A stretch of 64,000 bases of DNA from DASQZK01 sp963771005 (GCA_963771005.1 CAVYRO010000002.1:1612001-1676000); one strand, 5' to 3'. Positions 33,871 through 43,588 are shown, counted from the stretch's first letter. The notes: a model not told the origin generated them from the letters alone. Numbers and translations: made by a program.

Positions 33871-34909
33871 AAGGGACCTCCGGCCCAACGGCCTGATCCC
33901 TTTCATTAATGCGGCATACAGGCATGGACAGTTCCAGATCGAAGCACCGATGGATTTCGCTCCCGACTGGATGTATGTCAGCCTGGAGAAAGGTAAACGT
34001 TTTATAAGACCGGAATACTACAATGCCCTCGCTCATTATTATATGGAATATATACGGTCCTATGCACAGGAAGGAGTTACCATCGGGTACCTCAACCTTT
34101 TCAATGAAGCCCATAATCCCTGGTATTCCAACGTCACCTACGGGCAGATTGGAATGCTCATCCGTGATTATGTGGGGCCTTTGTTTGCAAGGGAAATTCC
34201 AGGGACCGCGATCCAGCTGGGTGAAACCTCAAACCGTCCGGAAGCGCTTGAAAAATTTCCCGGGGTTCTTGACGATTCCGGAATACGGAAATACATTCAC
34301 TCACTTACCGTTCACGGTTACGACTGGGACAGGTTCTCTTCCCTGAGCGCGTTACATGAGCGCTACCCCGGGCTCCCCATCTGGCAGACGGAAGTCTGTT
34401 ATGCCCGTGTCGGGGGAAAGCCCACCAACGAACCTCCCGGAAGGCCACTGCCTTTGCCGGTGTTCGATTTCTCCGATGGTGAATATTGGGGCAATATGAT
34501 CATGAATGACCTGAAGAACTGGTGCTCTGCCTGGATCTACTGGAACATGATCCTGGACCAGGACGGCGGACCGTGGCTCGTTTCCGGGGAACACGGTGAT
34601 CCGGATGATAACCGGCAGCAACCGGTGGTCATTATCGACCGCAACACCCGTAAAGTGACCTATACCGGGCTTTACTACTACCTTGCTCATTTCAGCAGGT
34701 TCGTACGACCCGGAGCCGTCAGGATCCATACCTGCGGCGGCGGCTCCTCTTTGAATTTTGCCGGTTTTAAAAATGCGGACGGCACCCGGGTCCTGATCAT
34801 TATCAATAACGGTGACAAAATGACTTGCGGAATTTCGGCTGATGACCGGTTGACGAGATGTTCTCTCAAAGCTCACTCCATTACTACCCTGGAGTGGATG
34901 AAAAAGTAG
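33797..34909 (+). pseudogene. GH30 family protein, catalytic and C-terminal part after +1 shift
   Basis: From about 33855 (MENFTIERDLRPNGLIPFIN) the frame holds the rest of the GH30 barrel. LNLFNEAHNPWYS carries the acid/base Glu, IWQTEVCYARVGG carries the nucleophile Glu, and WIYWNMILDQDGGP leads into a C-terminal beta-sandwich (about 290-370). GH30 enzymes cleave beta-glucosyl or related links (glucosylceramidase, beta-1,6-glucanase, xylanase). Both catalytic residues lie downstream of the shift, so the gene is inactive as read. Confidence 0.8.
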
Positions 34910-35032
34910 GAATTGCAGATTGCAGAATGTGGAAGGAAGGATCCGTGAAAATAAAATCTGTTGGAACCTGCCCAATCCGAATCATCGATGTTCCCTCTTC
35001 CACCTCCTCTTCCCATCCTGCCCGGATAGCTT

Positions 35033-36331
35033 CTATAAAGCTCTTTTATGAATATAGGCTGCACGGTAGCCGAACAGTGCGATGACTATGAAACTTATCA
35101 AAGGCAGGATGAACGAGAAATTCACGGCCGGCATCCCCAGAACGCTACCCTGATCGATGATGGCGCCCTGTATGGGAGGCATCAATGCACCTCCTACAAT
35201 AGCCATTACGAGGCCTGCAGCTCCCAGCGTGGCATCCTCCCCTATCCCCTCCAGGGCAATTCCATAGATCGTGGGGAACATCAGCGACATAAAAGCAGAA
35301 GTGGCGATGAGGCAGTACAAGCCGCCCATGCCCTGTAAAAATATCGTGCCGGCCATAGTTGTAATTCCTCCCAAAGCAAAGATCATCAGCAGCTTCCGGG
35401 AATTGATGTATTTCATCAGGAAGGTGCTGATAAAGCGGCCGGAGAGAAATACGCCCATAGCGACAATATTATAGTTCTGGGCCGTTTCCTTGGGGATCCC
35501 AAGCCGGTCGGCGTATTGAATGATAAAGGTCCAGCACATGATCTGTGCAGCCACATAGAATACCTGGGCCAATACACCCTCACGGTATACCGGGTTCTTC
35601 ACCAGTCGTCTGAAGATATCCATGGCATGGATCTCATGATCCGCATTTTTCCTTTTTGGCATTTTGGTCACGGCAATGATGATCAGCATAAAAAGCACCA
35701 CCAGTCCGAGAATCACATAGGGATTGCGGATAATTGCCAGATCATGGGCCCTTATGGCCGCTTTTTCCGCTTCACCCAGGGTGGGAAAAACCAGGTTCCC
35801 GGCATGATCCCGGATATCGGACTGAAGCGAGGCAAGTATATATTTAGAAGCCACTGCCATCCCGAGAAGGGAACCCATGGGATTGAAAGCCTGGGCCAGG
35901 TTCAGCCGGCGGGTCGCTGTCTTTTCCTCGCCCATAAAAAGTATGTAAGGGTTCGCGGTGGTCTCCAGGAATGCCAGCCCAAAGGTAAGAATGTAAAGGG
36001 ACAGGAGGAAGAAGCCGAAGACTTCAAATTTGGCAGCAGGATAAAACAACAGGGCGCCGGTGGCGTAAAGTACCAAGCCGATAAGGATCCCTTTTTTGTA
36101 ACTGTATCTCTTAACAAACAGGGCCGCCGGAATCGCCATTGTGGCATATCCGCCATAGAAGGCAAACTGCACCAGGGCCGCCCGGGCATTGGAGATCTCC
36201 ATGATAGTCTGAAATGCAGCGACCATTGGGTTGGTAATGTCATTGGCAAATCCCCAAAGGGCGAACAGGCTGGTAATGATGATAAAAGGCACTAAATACC
36301 TTCTCTCTACCAGGGGTAATTTTTTATTCAT
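35033..36331 (-). CDS. fucP: FucP-type L-fucose:H+ symporter (MFS)
   Basis: This 432-residue protein has twelve membrane segments and FucP hallmarks: LFALWGFANDITNPMV near 18-34, FLETTANPYILFMGEE near 125-140 and LAQAFNPMGSLLG near 147-160, typical of the FHS family. It imports L-fucose or a related sugar across the inner membrane. It lies 23 bases downstream of fucU on the same strand, so the two genes should form an operon for fucose uptake and anomer conversion. The family also contains transporters for other sugars. Confidence 0.88.
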   Translation of the reverse strand: MNKKLPLVERRYLVPFIIITSLFALWGFANDITNPMVAAFQTIMEISNARAALVQFAFYGGYATMAIPAALFVKRYSYKKGILIGLVLYATGALLFYPAAKFEVFGFFLLSLYILTFGLAFLETTANPYILFMGEEKTATRRLNLAQAFNPMGSLLGMAVASKYILASLQSDIRDHAGNLVFPTLGEAEKAAIRAHDLAIIRNPYVILGLVVLFMLIIIAVTKMPKRKNADHEIHAMDIFRRLVKNPVYREGVLAQVFYVAAQIMCWTFIIQYADRLGIPKETAQNYNIVAMGVFLSGRFISTFLMKYINSRKLLMIFALGGITTMAGTIFLQGMGGLYCLIATSAFMSLMFPTIYGIALEGIGEDATLGAAGLVMAIVGGALMPPIQGAIIDQGSVLGMPAVNFSFILPLISFIVIALFGYRAAYIHKRAL

Positions 36332-36354
36332 CCTATTAGTTTTGGATTGGAAGG

Positions 36355-36786
36355 TCAGAATGGCGTCACTCCTTTTTTGAGAATAATATTCCCGTATTTC
36401 GCTGTCTCGCCGGTCATCACGACGGCAAATGCATTACGTGTGCGATCGTAAAATTCGAACCTCTCGAGTCGCAGTATCTTTTTTATCTCCGGATTGGTGA
36501 TCCGTATACTCTTTAAATAGGCCTCCTCCACTTTCGGATCGAGCGTATCTCCTTCAACCGCCGCCATCATCAGCAACGGATGATCCACGTAACTATCCAG
36601 TTCGAAGAGCGGTAGTATGGCTGCCAGGAGATCCGGGATCCTTAATCCGTCAGCCCGTAGAACCCTCGGATTAAATGTTTCTCCGGGAAAATGGGCATCG
36701 GCCAGAACGATTTCATCACCGTGTCCCATGCGGTCCAGCACCTGTAGCAGGTCAGGACTGATCAGCGGGGATATTCCTTTTAACAT
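36355..36786 (-). CDS. fucU: L-fucose mutarotase (RbsD/FucU family)
   Basis: This 143-residue protein has MLKGISPLISPDLLQVLDRM and GHGDEIVLADAHFPGE at the N-terminus (the catalytic His of GHGDE) and the C-terminal TGETAKYGNIILKKGV motif, which is the FucU pattern. It speeds interconversion of the alpha and beta forms of L-fucose in the cytosol. It is first gene of the operon with fucP. No fucI, fucK or fucA is in the window. Confidence 0.9.
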   Translation of the reverse strand: MLKGISPLISPDLLQVLDRMGHGDEIVLADAHFPGETFNPRVLRADGLRIPDLLAAILPLFELDSYVDHPLLMMAAVEGDTLDPKVEEAYLKSIRITNPEIKKILRLERFEFYDRTRNAFAVVMTGETAKYGNIILKKGVTPF

Positions 36787-36954
36787 ATAATAAATGATTT
36801 ACAGGGCAGTTCCCTATTGTGAATAAGTCTTCAATGGATTCTGAGGATGTGAAGATAAGAATATTTAAACAGAACACATTTCTCTTTTAGCAGATTCACA
36901 AAATGATCGATGGTAAATATTTCAGCAATCACAGGGATCATGAAAATCCTGAAA

Positions 36955-37150
36955 AAGGTTTAAAATGGTTTGAAATGGTTTGAAATGGTTTGAAATGGTT
37001 TGAGATGGTTTGAAATGGTTTGAGATGGTTTGAGATGGTTTGAGATGGTTTGAGATTGTTTAAAATGGTTTGAGATGGTTTGAGATGGTTTGAGATGGTT
37101 TGAGATTGTTTGAGATTGTTTCAGGTTGTTTTAAGTGGTTTCAGATTGTT
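36955..37150. repeat. Array of about 19 units of 10 bp
   Basis: Tandem AAATGGTTTG / AGATGGTTTG units, with ATTGTTTG and TCAGGTTG variants at the end, lie upstream of fucU and downstream of the GH5 gene (on the minus strand). The remainder of 36787-37211 has no gene. Confidence 0.92.
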
Positions 37151-37211
37151 AATTTGATTTTGAATAGCGATGATCGTCTTGTCTTAAAAGATTCTTCTTG
37201 CCGGAGGGGCG

Positions 37212-38306
37212 TCATTTTACCAGTCCGGGATGGTTCTTCCTGAATGCCAGTGTTGCCGGTCCCAACGTTTTGATATTCCCGTTCCTGTCCACCCCATTCG
37301 ACGTCCAGGGAAGATTCCCCTGGTAGCCCTTTTCAAATGCTTTCTCATACGCCTGTACCAGGGTGATCCCTGCTTCCCTCAACCCTTCGTCCCTTGCGGG
37401 TGATTCCTCGATGATCACCGGCTTATCGTCGATGCCGTAATCGGCAGGCGACTTTTCGAAAGGGGAGGAATAATATTTATGCACCCAGCCGTAATAATGC
37501 ACGCAGTAAAAATCGAGGCTGGCGCCCTTTTCGTTGAAAGCTGCCTGCAAAGCAGAATCTTTCCAGTAATTGCCTACATGGCCCGGATTATCGCTGTTCC
37601 ATTTTATGCAGGCAGATCCGATTGTGACCGGGAGATTGCTATTGGCATGGATGGAAGCAGCGCCCATGCCGAAAAACCGCTGTAGATTTTTTACCGGCAA
37701 CTGACCGTCTTCCGTATTTTCGGAGATCCACTCCGGCTCATTGCACAGGTCTATCGCGAAGAGGTACGGATTCGTCTTATAGCGGTTTACGAAGGGGACA
37801 AGATAGTGATCGATGAAAGATTGTGAAGCAACGGGATCATTGATCACGTTGCGCCAGTTCATGTAATTGGCATGACTGTCTTTGCAGTGATCGAACGACA
37901 TCATGGTGGCAATGATGTAGATCCCATTTCTCCGGGCTATGGCAAATAAAGAATCACAGTCTCTGAAAAAGGTGTCGGAAACGCCCGTAACGCCGGTGGA
38001 ATCCGATTTGACAGCACCGCTTCCGTCGCAGCTGAACCAGATCCTTGAACAATTTATACCAAAGTCTTTCAGGGTACGGTAGTGAGAATCCCACCAATCC
38101 CTGTCGAAATTAACCCCGAAATCATTCCAGTGATTCCATGGAGTATTCGCTCCGTTGAACCAGATCCGTTCGCCATTGGCAGTATAAAACCGGTCCCCCC
38201 TGACGGTAATGTTTTGTGCACTGCCCGGTAACGAGGCCCATACGACCAGGATGAACATCATCATCTCCTTTGGCAAGGCTTTAACAACACGGCATAATGT
38301 TTTCAT
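37212..38306 (-). CDS. GH5-like secreted glycoside hydrolase
   Basis: I chose the ATG at 38306 (MKTLCRVVKALPKEMMMFIL), which gives a signal peptide ending PGSAQ; the frame extends 22 codons further upstream. The protein of about 364 residues is a TIM barrel: FNGANTPWNHWNDFG at the start, FAIDLCNEPEW with the acid/base Glu (about 195), FYCVHYYGWVH, and KPVIIEESPAR with the nucleophile Glu near 303. GH5 includes endoglucanases and mannanases; the subfamily is not clear. It lies alone between repeat-rich spacers. Confidence 0.8.
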   Translation of the reverse strand: MKTLCRVVKALPKEMMMFILVVWASLPGSAQNITVRGDRFYTANGERIWFNGANTPWNHWNDFGVNFDRDWWDSHYRTLKDFGINCSRIWFSCDGSGAVKSDSTGVTGVSDTFFRDCDSLFAIARRNGIYIIATMMSFDHCKDSHANYMNWRNVINDPVASQSFIDHYLVPFVNRYKTNPYLFAIDLCNEPEWISENTEDGQLPVKNLQRFFGMGAASIHANSNLPVTIGSACIKWNSDNPGHVGNYWKDSALQAAFNEKGASLDFYCVHYYGWVHKYYSSPFEKSPADYGIDDKPVIIEESPARDEGLREAGITLVQAYEKAFEKGYQGNLPWTSNGVDRNGNIKTLGPATLAFRKNHPGLVK

Positions 38307-38439
38307 AATGAATAAATTAAAGTTTAAATTTTCAATTTTGGACGGAAGGTCGGATAAATTTTTATTAACCAAATTAAGGAAAATATGCCGGAAAACAAAC
38401 AGATGGATGATGGCCGGGGATCAGGTTCCGGCGGATCCG

Positions 38440-38720
38440 GACCCGGAAGAATTTGGTGATATGGTGAGTTGTTGATTTGGTGATTTGGTGATTTGGTGAA
38501 TTGGAAGAGGAACGCGGATTTGACGGATTTGCGCGGATAATCACGGAGCTAATCTGTGATAATCTGTGAAATCTGAGGTGACACTCCCTGAAGAATTTGT
38601 TGATTTGTTGAGTTGTTGATTTGTTGAATGGGGTTAAAACCATCCTCAAAGATTTCAAACCATTTCAAACCATTTCAAACCATTTCAAACAATCTGAAAT
38701 CTCTGTGATAATCGATTAAT
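38440..38720. repeat. Composite intergenic repeat modules
   Basis: Modules in order: GAAGAATTTGGTGAT with TTGGTGATT iterations (38448-38500); GCGGATTTGACGGATTTG (38512); AATCTGTGATAATCTGTG (38550); GAAGAATTTGTTGATTTG (38590); and five CAAACCATTT-type 10-mers (38655-38700). They are the same modules as at 13241, 15395 and 55187. No gene is present. Confidence 0.85.
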
Positions 38721-38776
38721 AATAACAGATGCGACGGCAGAAGCAATCATTTACCGGGATAACAAAGAGCCGCTTT

Positions 38777-39175
38777 CTATAGTTTTTTTTCATCAAGGAT
38801 CCGTCCTGTACCGGACACGCGGACCAGGTACCTGATGAGATCCTTGTCTCTGAGGATGATCTCGTACTCGATCATGTTTCCCTTGTTCCTGAGTACGGCG
38901 TTCATGATTTCGCCCCTGTCTTCCAGCATGGTTCTGATGGCTTCCGGAAGATATCCGTCAGGGAGGTATGCCCTGTATTCCGTCAACGCTCCTTCACGGT
39001 CAAACAAGGCAATATGCTCCAGGTTCTCCCTGTAAAAAATAGCTTCATAAAATTCCCCTGCCTGATGCCAATCCGCTTTGACAGCATTCGGAAAATTCAG
39101 GCTAAAAGCCGGCAGGCATTCCAGGGGCGGATCTATGCTCTCCCCGCTGATGAGATTATTCAAAAAATCATTCAT
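38777..39175 (-). CDS. PepSY-like small protein downstream of an ECF sigma factor
   Basis: This 132-residue protein has no signal peptide. It holds one PepSY-like unit (FPNAVKADWHQAGEFYEAIF, ALFDREGALTEYRAYLPDGY) and a second strand set (MIEYEIILRDKDLIRYLVRV). It follows the sigma factor gene by 49 bases on the same strand. The role is unknown; a link to sigma control is only by position. Confidence 0.55.
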   Translation of the reverse strand: MNDFLNNLISGESIDPPLECLPAFSLNFPNAVKADWHQAGEFYEAIFYRENLEHIALFDREGALTEYRAYLPDGYLPEAIRTMLEDRGEIMNAVLRNKGNMIEYEIILRDKDLIRYLVRVSGTGRILDEKKL

Positions 39176-39224
39176 GCTATCCTGTTTTCCATATTGACGT
39201 GAAAAGAATCATAAGTAACGGTAT

Positions 39225-39794
39225 TTATTCACACGGATATTTGAGGCGGTAAAGATAAAGAACCCGGGTCCTGGCCCGTTTCATGCGCATTTTTGCAGCA
39301 TCCTCGCTTATCCGAAGCGAAGCGGCGATCTGTCTCATGGGTAATCCATCCTCATACTTCATCAGCAGGAGAGCTTTTTCCTCCGGGTGCACCTGCTCGA
39401 GTATGACCATTAGTTTATCGTAGGTGATCCCTTCCGGGACATCATCCGTTTCGTCAGCTATATCGGGCATTTCATTGTCCCTGTTCCAATTCGGATAATG
39501 CAGCTTTTTCCGGCTCCTGAGGTAATCGATGCAATGATTATACGTAACGGAATACAGCCAGGATGAGAATTTGGACTGATGCCTGAACGAGGGCAGCTTT
39601 TCAAATATCTTTGAGAATACATCCCCGGCCAGTTCTTCTGCAGCAGCCCTGTTTTTAGTAAAACTGTAACACCTGTCCAGGACTTTTGGATAGTACCTTT
39701 TATAGAGGACATCGAAATGACCCTGCCTGCCGTCCGTCCTGATACCTTCAATCAGTTCCTCGTCCGAAAGGGAAAATATCTGCCCGGGTTTCAT
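39225..39794 (-). CDS. ECF-type RNA polymerase sigma factor
   Basis: I use the ATG at 39794 (MKPGQIFSLSDEELIEGIRT); the frame is open ten codons further. Region 2 is VLYKRYYPKVLDRCYSFTKN...FSSWLYSVTYNHCIDYLR and region 4 is LEQVHPEEKALLLMKYEDGL followed by PMRQIAASLRISEDAAKMRM, with a short 190-residue length, all as in ECF sigma factors. The Arg/Lys-rich end is the recognition helix. No obvious anti-sigma gene with a membrane segment is adjacent; the neighbour is PepSY-like. Confidence 0.88.
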   Translation of the reverse strand: MKPGQIFSLSDEELIEGIRTDGRQGHFDVLYKRYYPKVLDRCYSFTKNRAAAEELAGDVFSKIFEKLPSFRHQSKFSSWLYSVTYNHCIDYLRSRKKLHYPNWNRDNEMPDIADETDDVPEGITYDKLMVILEQVHPEEKALLLMKYEDGLPMRQIAASLRISEDAAKMRMKRARTRVLYLYRLKYPCE

Positions 39795-40083
39795 GGTAAT
39801 ATATTCATGCTGCAAAGTTATCATACCGAAGCATTACCTGGAAAGATAGTATGGAAATATTTTAGCTCCCAAAGCTCTTCCCCGTCCCGTCATGCATCTT
39901 CTTACGCCCTGTGACAGAAAAATCAAAAAAAAATATCTTTCCTTACCGTTACTTGTACATGCATTTACGTCATAATGGCGAAAAATGACCGGAGCGAGCC
40001 CGTGTTTATTATCTGCCCGGTACCAGTGAAGGTCATCAAATCTATTTTCACAATTCATAAAACCCCAATTAATTTTCCCCACC

Positions 40084-40698
40084 ATGAAAAATTTTGTTTT
40101 TACAGGAACGTCGTTTTTAATGCTTGCAGTCCTTGGTTTCACTGCTTGTTCAAAAGTTCCGCAGACTGAGATTGACCAGGCAAGAAGTGCAGTTATGGCA
40201 GCCGATTCAGCCGGGGCCAATATCTATGCCTATGAAAATTTCGTTGCGCTCCAGGATTCCTTCAATACCCTTCTGATGAATGTTGAAGGACAGAAATCCA
40301 AATTCATGAAGAACTATTCAACCGTGAAGGAGAATTTAAATCATATTGCCCTGTTTGCCGGTGAAGTGAAACTGGAAGCTGAAAACAGGAAAGCTGAAGT
40401 GATCCGTGAAATCGGTGAAATGGTTGCGGAGACGAGGACGATGATCGATTCGACGAACCAGCTGATCCTCCAGGCACCCAAAGGGAAAGAGGGAACTTCT
40501 GCACTGATCGCCATCAAGGGTGAACTCGGCGCTGTTGAGACAGCCGTGAATGAAGTGAGCTCATTGCCTGAAAATTCCGACTATATGGCAGCCCTTGAGA
40601 AAGTAAAGGCAGTGAAGGAAAAAGCAGGTTCTCTCAATGCCGAATTGAATGGAGTAATCCTGAAATATAAAGCCAATATAAAAAACAGGAAGGGGTAA
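40084..40698 (+). CDS. Coiled-coil lipoprotein
   Basis: This 204-residue protein has a lipoprotein signal (lipobox FTAC, Cys about 22), then helical heptad-like sequence rich in Ala, Glu and Lys (EIDQARSAVMAADSAGANIY; KAEVIREIGEMVAETRTMID) and a Lys-rich end. It resembles DUF4398-type and other periplasmic coiled-coil lipoproteins. It precedes the L,D-transpeptidase genes by 210 bases on the same strand, so a cell-wall role is possible. Confidence 0.65.
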   Translation: MKNFVFTGTSFLMLAVLGFTACSKVPQTEIDQARSAVMAADSAGANIYAYENFVALQDSFNTLLMNVEGQKSKFMKNYSTVKENLNHIALFAGEVKLEAENRKAEVIREIGEMVAETRTMIDSTNQLILQAPKGKEGTSALIAIKGELGAVETAVNEVSSLPENSDYMAALEKVKAVKEKAGSLNAELNGVILKYKANIKNRKG

Positions 40699-40907
40699 GC
40701 TGCCCTACTTCATACTGCCTGTGGGTGTCTCAAAAGTCAGAATTACTATAAAATTCGATCAGGTTTGCGATTCATCAGGAACAGTTAACTTTTTTTTCAT
40801 ACATCACTAAAATGCCCGGTCCCTGGTCTTTCCCGGGAACCGGGTACTTTTAAATCCGCGGACTTTTGGGAAATTCTTTTTTTTCAGCATCATCATCGGG
40901 CGAGATA

Positions 40908-42017
40908 ATGAAGAAAACATCTATTCTCGCAGGATTTCTTATCCTGTTTGCTACTGCCGCTTTTTTATTTCTAAGGATCCAACGAAGAGAAACCCCGGAG
41001 AAAGATCTGAAAAATGCACAGAAGATGATTTCACAAGGCAGGGAATTGCGTTCTCACGAATATGCAGAACCTGTTTACCGGGCAGCGTGCACTTATTTTG
41101 ATTCAGCCATGCTGGAGTGGAAGAAGGAGAATGAAAGATCCCCGCTTTTCAGGGATTATCACAAAACCATTCTTTTTGCACGAAAGGCAGGAAGCCTGGC
41201 CGGAGAAGCGATCCGTCTTACCCGGGTAAAAATTCCCGGTGCTGAAGATCAATCAGCCCGTAAGATCCTGAATGTTGAAGAAAGGATCGGGGATTTTTAC
41301 CTCAAATTCGGGCGTTTCCCCCTAAGCGCCAGTGAAAGGGCAAATCTTGCAAGAAGCAGTATGTTGTTGAATGAAGGAAAGTCAGCCTTCGAAAAGAAAA
41401 AATTCCATGAATGCCTATCCCTGCTGGGGCAGTCACTTGCCCTCATCGGTACATTAAGGGCCGACTGTGAAAATAAGCTGGAAACGTATTTTAACCGGTA
41501 TCCACAATGGAAAGAGCTGGTTTCAAAAAATATTGCATATTCAGAAAAACATAAATGCTGCATCATAATTGTCGATAAGATAGCCAGGCAATGCCTTCTT
41601 TACAAAAACGGGAAACTTATCCGGCAGTTTGATTCAGAGCTGGGCGTGAACTGGCTGGGTGATAAAATGCGGCAGGGAGATAAAGCAACCCCCGAAGGTT
41701 TTTACCGGATTACAATGAAAAAAACAGCAGGAGCCACAAAATATTACAGGGCCCTCGTTCTCGATTATCCCAATATGGATGATAAAAAACGGTTTGAGCA
41801 TAACAAGAGGAAAGGATTGGTAAAACCAGGGGAAGGTATTGGCAGCGCGATTGAGATCCATGGCGGCGGAGGGAGAGGGTTGGACTGGACCGATGGTTGC
41901 ATCGCCCTGAAAGACGAAGATATTGGAGCACTCTACTCCTTCTGTGTTCCCGGAACCCCTGTTATCATTATAGGTTCGACCCGAAATCTCAATGATATAT
42001 TTTCCTCCCCTTTATGA
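40908..42017 (+). CDS. L,D-transpeptidase (YkuD domain), first of three
   Basis: From the ATG at 40908 the protein of 369 residues has an N-terminal membrane anchor (KKTSILAGFLILFATAAFLF) and a helical stalk (about 30-200). The YkuD domain has QCLLYKNGKLIRQFDSELGV, GDKATPEGFYRITMK and the catalytic region IEIHGGGGRGLDWTDGCIAL, with Cys as nucleophile and His upstream. L,D-transpeptidases make 3-3 crosslinks or attach proteins to peptidoglycan in the periplasm. TDGC replaces the usual SHGC/THGC, a variant seen in some members. The next gene overlaps by 4 bases. Confidence 0.85.
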   Translation: MKKTSILAGFLILFATAAFLFLRIQRRETPEKDLKNAQKMISQGRELRSHEYAEPVYRAACTYFDSAMLEWKKENERSPLFRDYHKTILFARKAGSLAGEAIRLTRVKIPGAEDQSARKILNVEERIGDFYLKFGRFPLSASERANLARSSMLLNEGKSAFEKKKFHECLSLLGQSLALIGTLRADCENKLETYFNRYPQWKELVSKNIAYSEKHKCCIIIVDKIARQCLLYKNGKLIRQFDSELGVNWLGDKMRQGDKATPEGFYRITMKKTAGATKYYRALVLDYPNMDDKKRFEHNKRKGLVKPGEGIGSAIEIHGGGGRGLDWTDGCIALKDEDIGALYSFCVPGTPVIIIGSTRNLNDIFSSPL

Positions 42018-42772
42018 AAACCCCGGACAAAAGTACTTCTATTCCTTCAACCGGCATTGCCTCCCTGTACAGTAAGAGTGCCGGCCGGATTGCCGGCTTT
42101 GCAATTCATGGTTATGCCTACATAAGGATGTTTTCGGCTCAAAAAAAATACCTGTTACTTATCCTGATCAGCGTGTTACTCATTCCTTTATTTACGCGGA
42201 TCCTGGTTATGGAAGAACTGTCCCGGAAGGTTCAGGAAACCGCGATCAGCCCGGATGAGATCAGCGCCTCCCGCACAAGGACCGGACATGAGGTGGCTGT
42301 GTTGAAAAAGAAGCTGGCAGCTAAAAAGCCGGCTTCCTGTTTTCTTGTCATCAATTGCTCGACAAATGAATTCAGGTTATACAGGGGCAACGTTATGGTA
42401 AAAAAAGACAAATGTTCAACAGGGAGTTACATCTTGCTGAAAAACGGAAAAGAGCAACAATGGATGTTTAAAACGCCGAAGGGAGAATTCAGGATACGGG
42501 GAAAAATAACAGCACCTGTATGGAGGAAGCCTGATTGGGCTTTCGTAGAAGATGGGCTTCCCGTTCCCCCGGCAAATCATTTTTCCCGGTATGAATATGG
42601 AGTGCTGGGTGATTATGCCCTCAGCCTGGGTGACGGCTACCTAATTCACGGAACATTGTACCAGCGCTTCCTCGGATTACCGGTCACCCACGGTTGCATC
42701 AGGCTGAATGATGAAAATCTGGCCTTGGTGTATCGCTCATTGAATACGGGTTCCCGGGTATTTATCTATTAA
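42014..42772 (+). CDS. L,D-transpeptidase (YkuD domain), second of three
   Basis: This 252-residue protein has a membrane anchor at about 45-65 (KKYLLLILISVLLIPLFTRI). Its YkuD domain has NEFRLYRGNVMVKKDKCSTG, FKTPKGEFRIRGKI, the conserved His in YLIHGTLYQRFLG and the catalytic LPVTHGCIRLNDENL. It overlaps the previous gene (ATGA) and is followed without gap by the third gene. It should act on peptidoglycan peptides in the periplasm. Confidence 0.87.
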   Translation: MKTPDKSTSIPSTGIASLYSKSAGRIAGFAIHGYAYIRMFSAQKKYLLLILISVLLIPLFTRILVMEELSRKVQETAISPDEISASRTRTGHEVAVLKKKLAAKKPASCFLVINCSTNEFRLYRGNVMVKKDKCSTGSYILLKNGKEQQWMFKTPKGEFRIRGKITAPVWRKPDWAFVEDGLPVPPANHFSRYEYGVLGDYALSLGDGYLIHGTLYQRFLGLPVTHGCIRLNDENLALVYRSLNTGSRVFIY

Positions 42773-43588
42773 ATGATGAAGATTTCAAATCTGCAGAAGT
42801 CAGCTCCAACCCTGTTTTTCAAGGGCTTCGGGGTATATATCCTGATTATTTTCCTTATCCTGGTATTTATCTTCCTCATGAGCATAGCCCTCTCACCAAC
42901 AGGCAGGATGAGGGAAATAAAGACTGAAACAGAAAAGGATTCCGTGTATATGCAAAATTATGAACCCATACTGAACAGTCCCGGATTGAAAACCCAGGGA
43001 AGAGAAAAGACCTATATGCAGGCGCTGCTCAGCCTGTCGGGTAAAGATTCGATCCAACTGGCCATCAGCCTTCCCGACAGCACAGTAAGCCTTTACATCA
43101 GGGGCGTTGAAATTCACCAGGCACGCATTTCAGGTTTTAAAACGGACAGGCTGGTAAAAAATATGGAGGAGATCTATTACTGCGGGATATTTTCGCACCC
43201 CCTCGAAGTCATTTCCCGGCATGCGACCATCGTCAGGGAACCCGTGGTCATCCGTCAGGCACCGAAGGACACCGTGGAAGCAGGTATGAATGCATGGCAG
43301 CCGGACACGCTGATCCAGAATCCTGCCTACGTACAACTTGAAACAAAACGTGGGATCACCCTGGTCCTTGAGCAGGATAAAACGCATACTTTGCGTGAAT
43401 GGATGGTGAGGTCCGGTTTCAGGACACACATGCACATAAGAAAATGTAGCTGCCTTCTTGCGAGATGCATAACCCTGCACAGGCCCTGTTACGATCCGGT
43501 TATAAGGATACGTCTTTCGCAGGAGGACCTGCGTACAATTTACCGTGCACTTCCCCGGAATGCCTTTGTCGTTCTGAATTGTCCCTGA
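42773..43588 (+). CDS. Membrane-anchored YkuD-like protein lacking the catalytic Cys motif
   Basis: This 271-residue protein has one membrane segment (about 18-42) and then a region that runs parallel to its two neighbours: AISLPDSTVSLYIRGVEIHQ (like NEFRLYRGNVMV) and, at the end, IRIRLSQEDLRTIYRALPRN (like IRLNDENLALVYRSLNTG). Where the active enzymes have THGC or TDGC this protein has YDPV, and the preceding HG is missing. It is probably an inactive partner or regulator of the two transpeptidases in the same operon. Weak similarity could also reflect decay, but no stop or shift is present. Confidence 0.6.
   Translation: MMKISNLQKSAPTLFFKGFGVYILIIFLILVFIFLMSIALSPTGRMREIKTETEKDSVYMQNYEPILNSPGLKTQGREKTYMQALLSLSGKDSIQLAISLPDSTVSLYIRGVEIHQARISGFKTDRLVKNMEEIYYCGIFSHPLEVISRHATIVREPVVIRQAPKDTVEAGMNAWQPDTLIQNPAYVQLETKRGITLVLEQDKTHTLREWMVRSGFRTHMHIRKCSCLLARCITLHRPCYDPVIRIRLSQEDLRTIYRALPRNAFVVLNCP

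Noticed and set aside
35048..36295. Plus-strand frames opposite fucP
   Set aside because: Shadows of a clear transporter gene on the minus strand.
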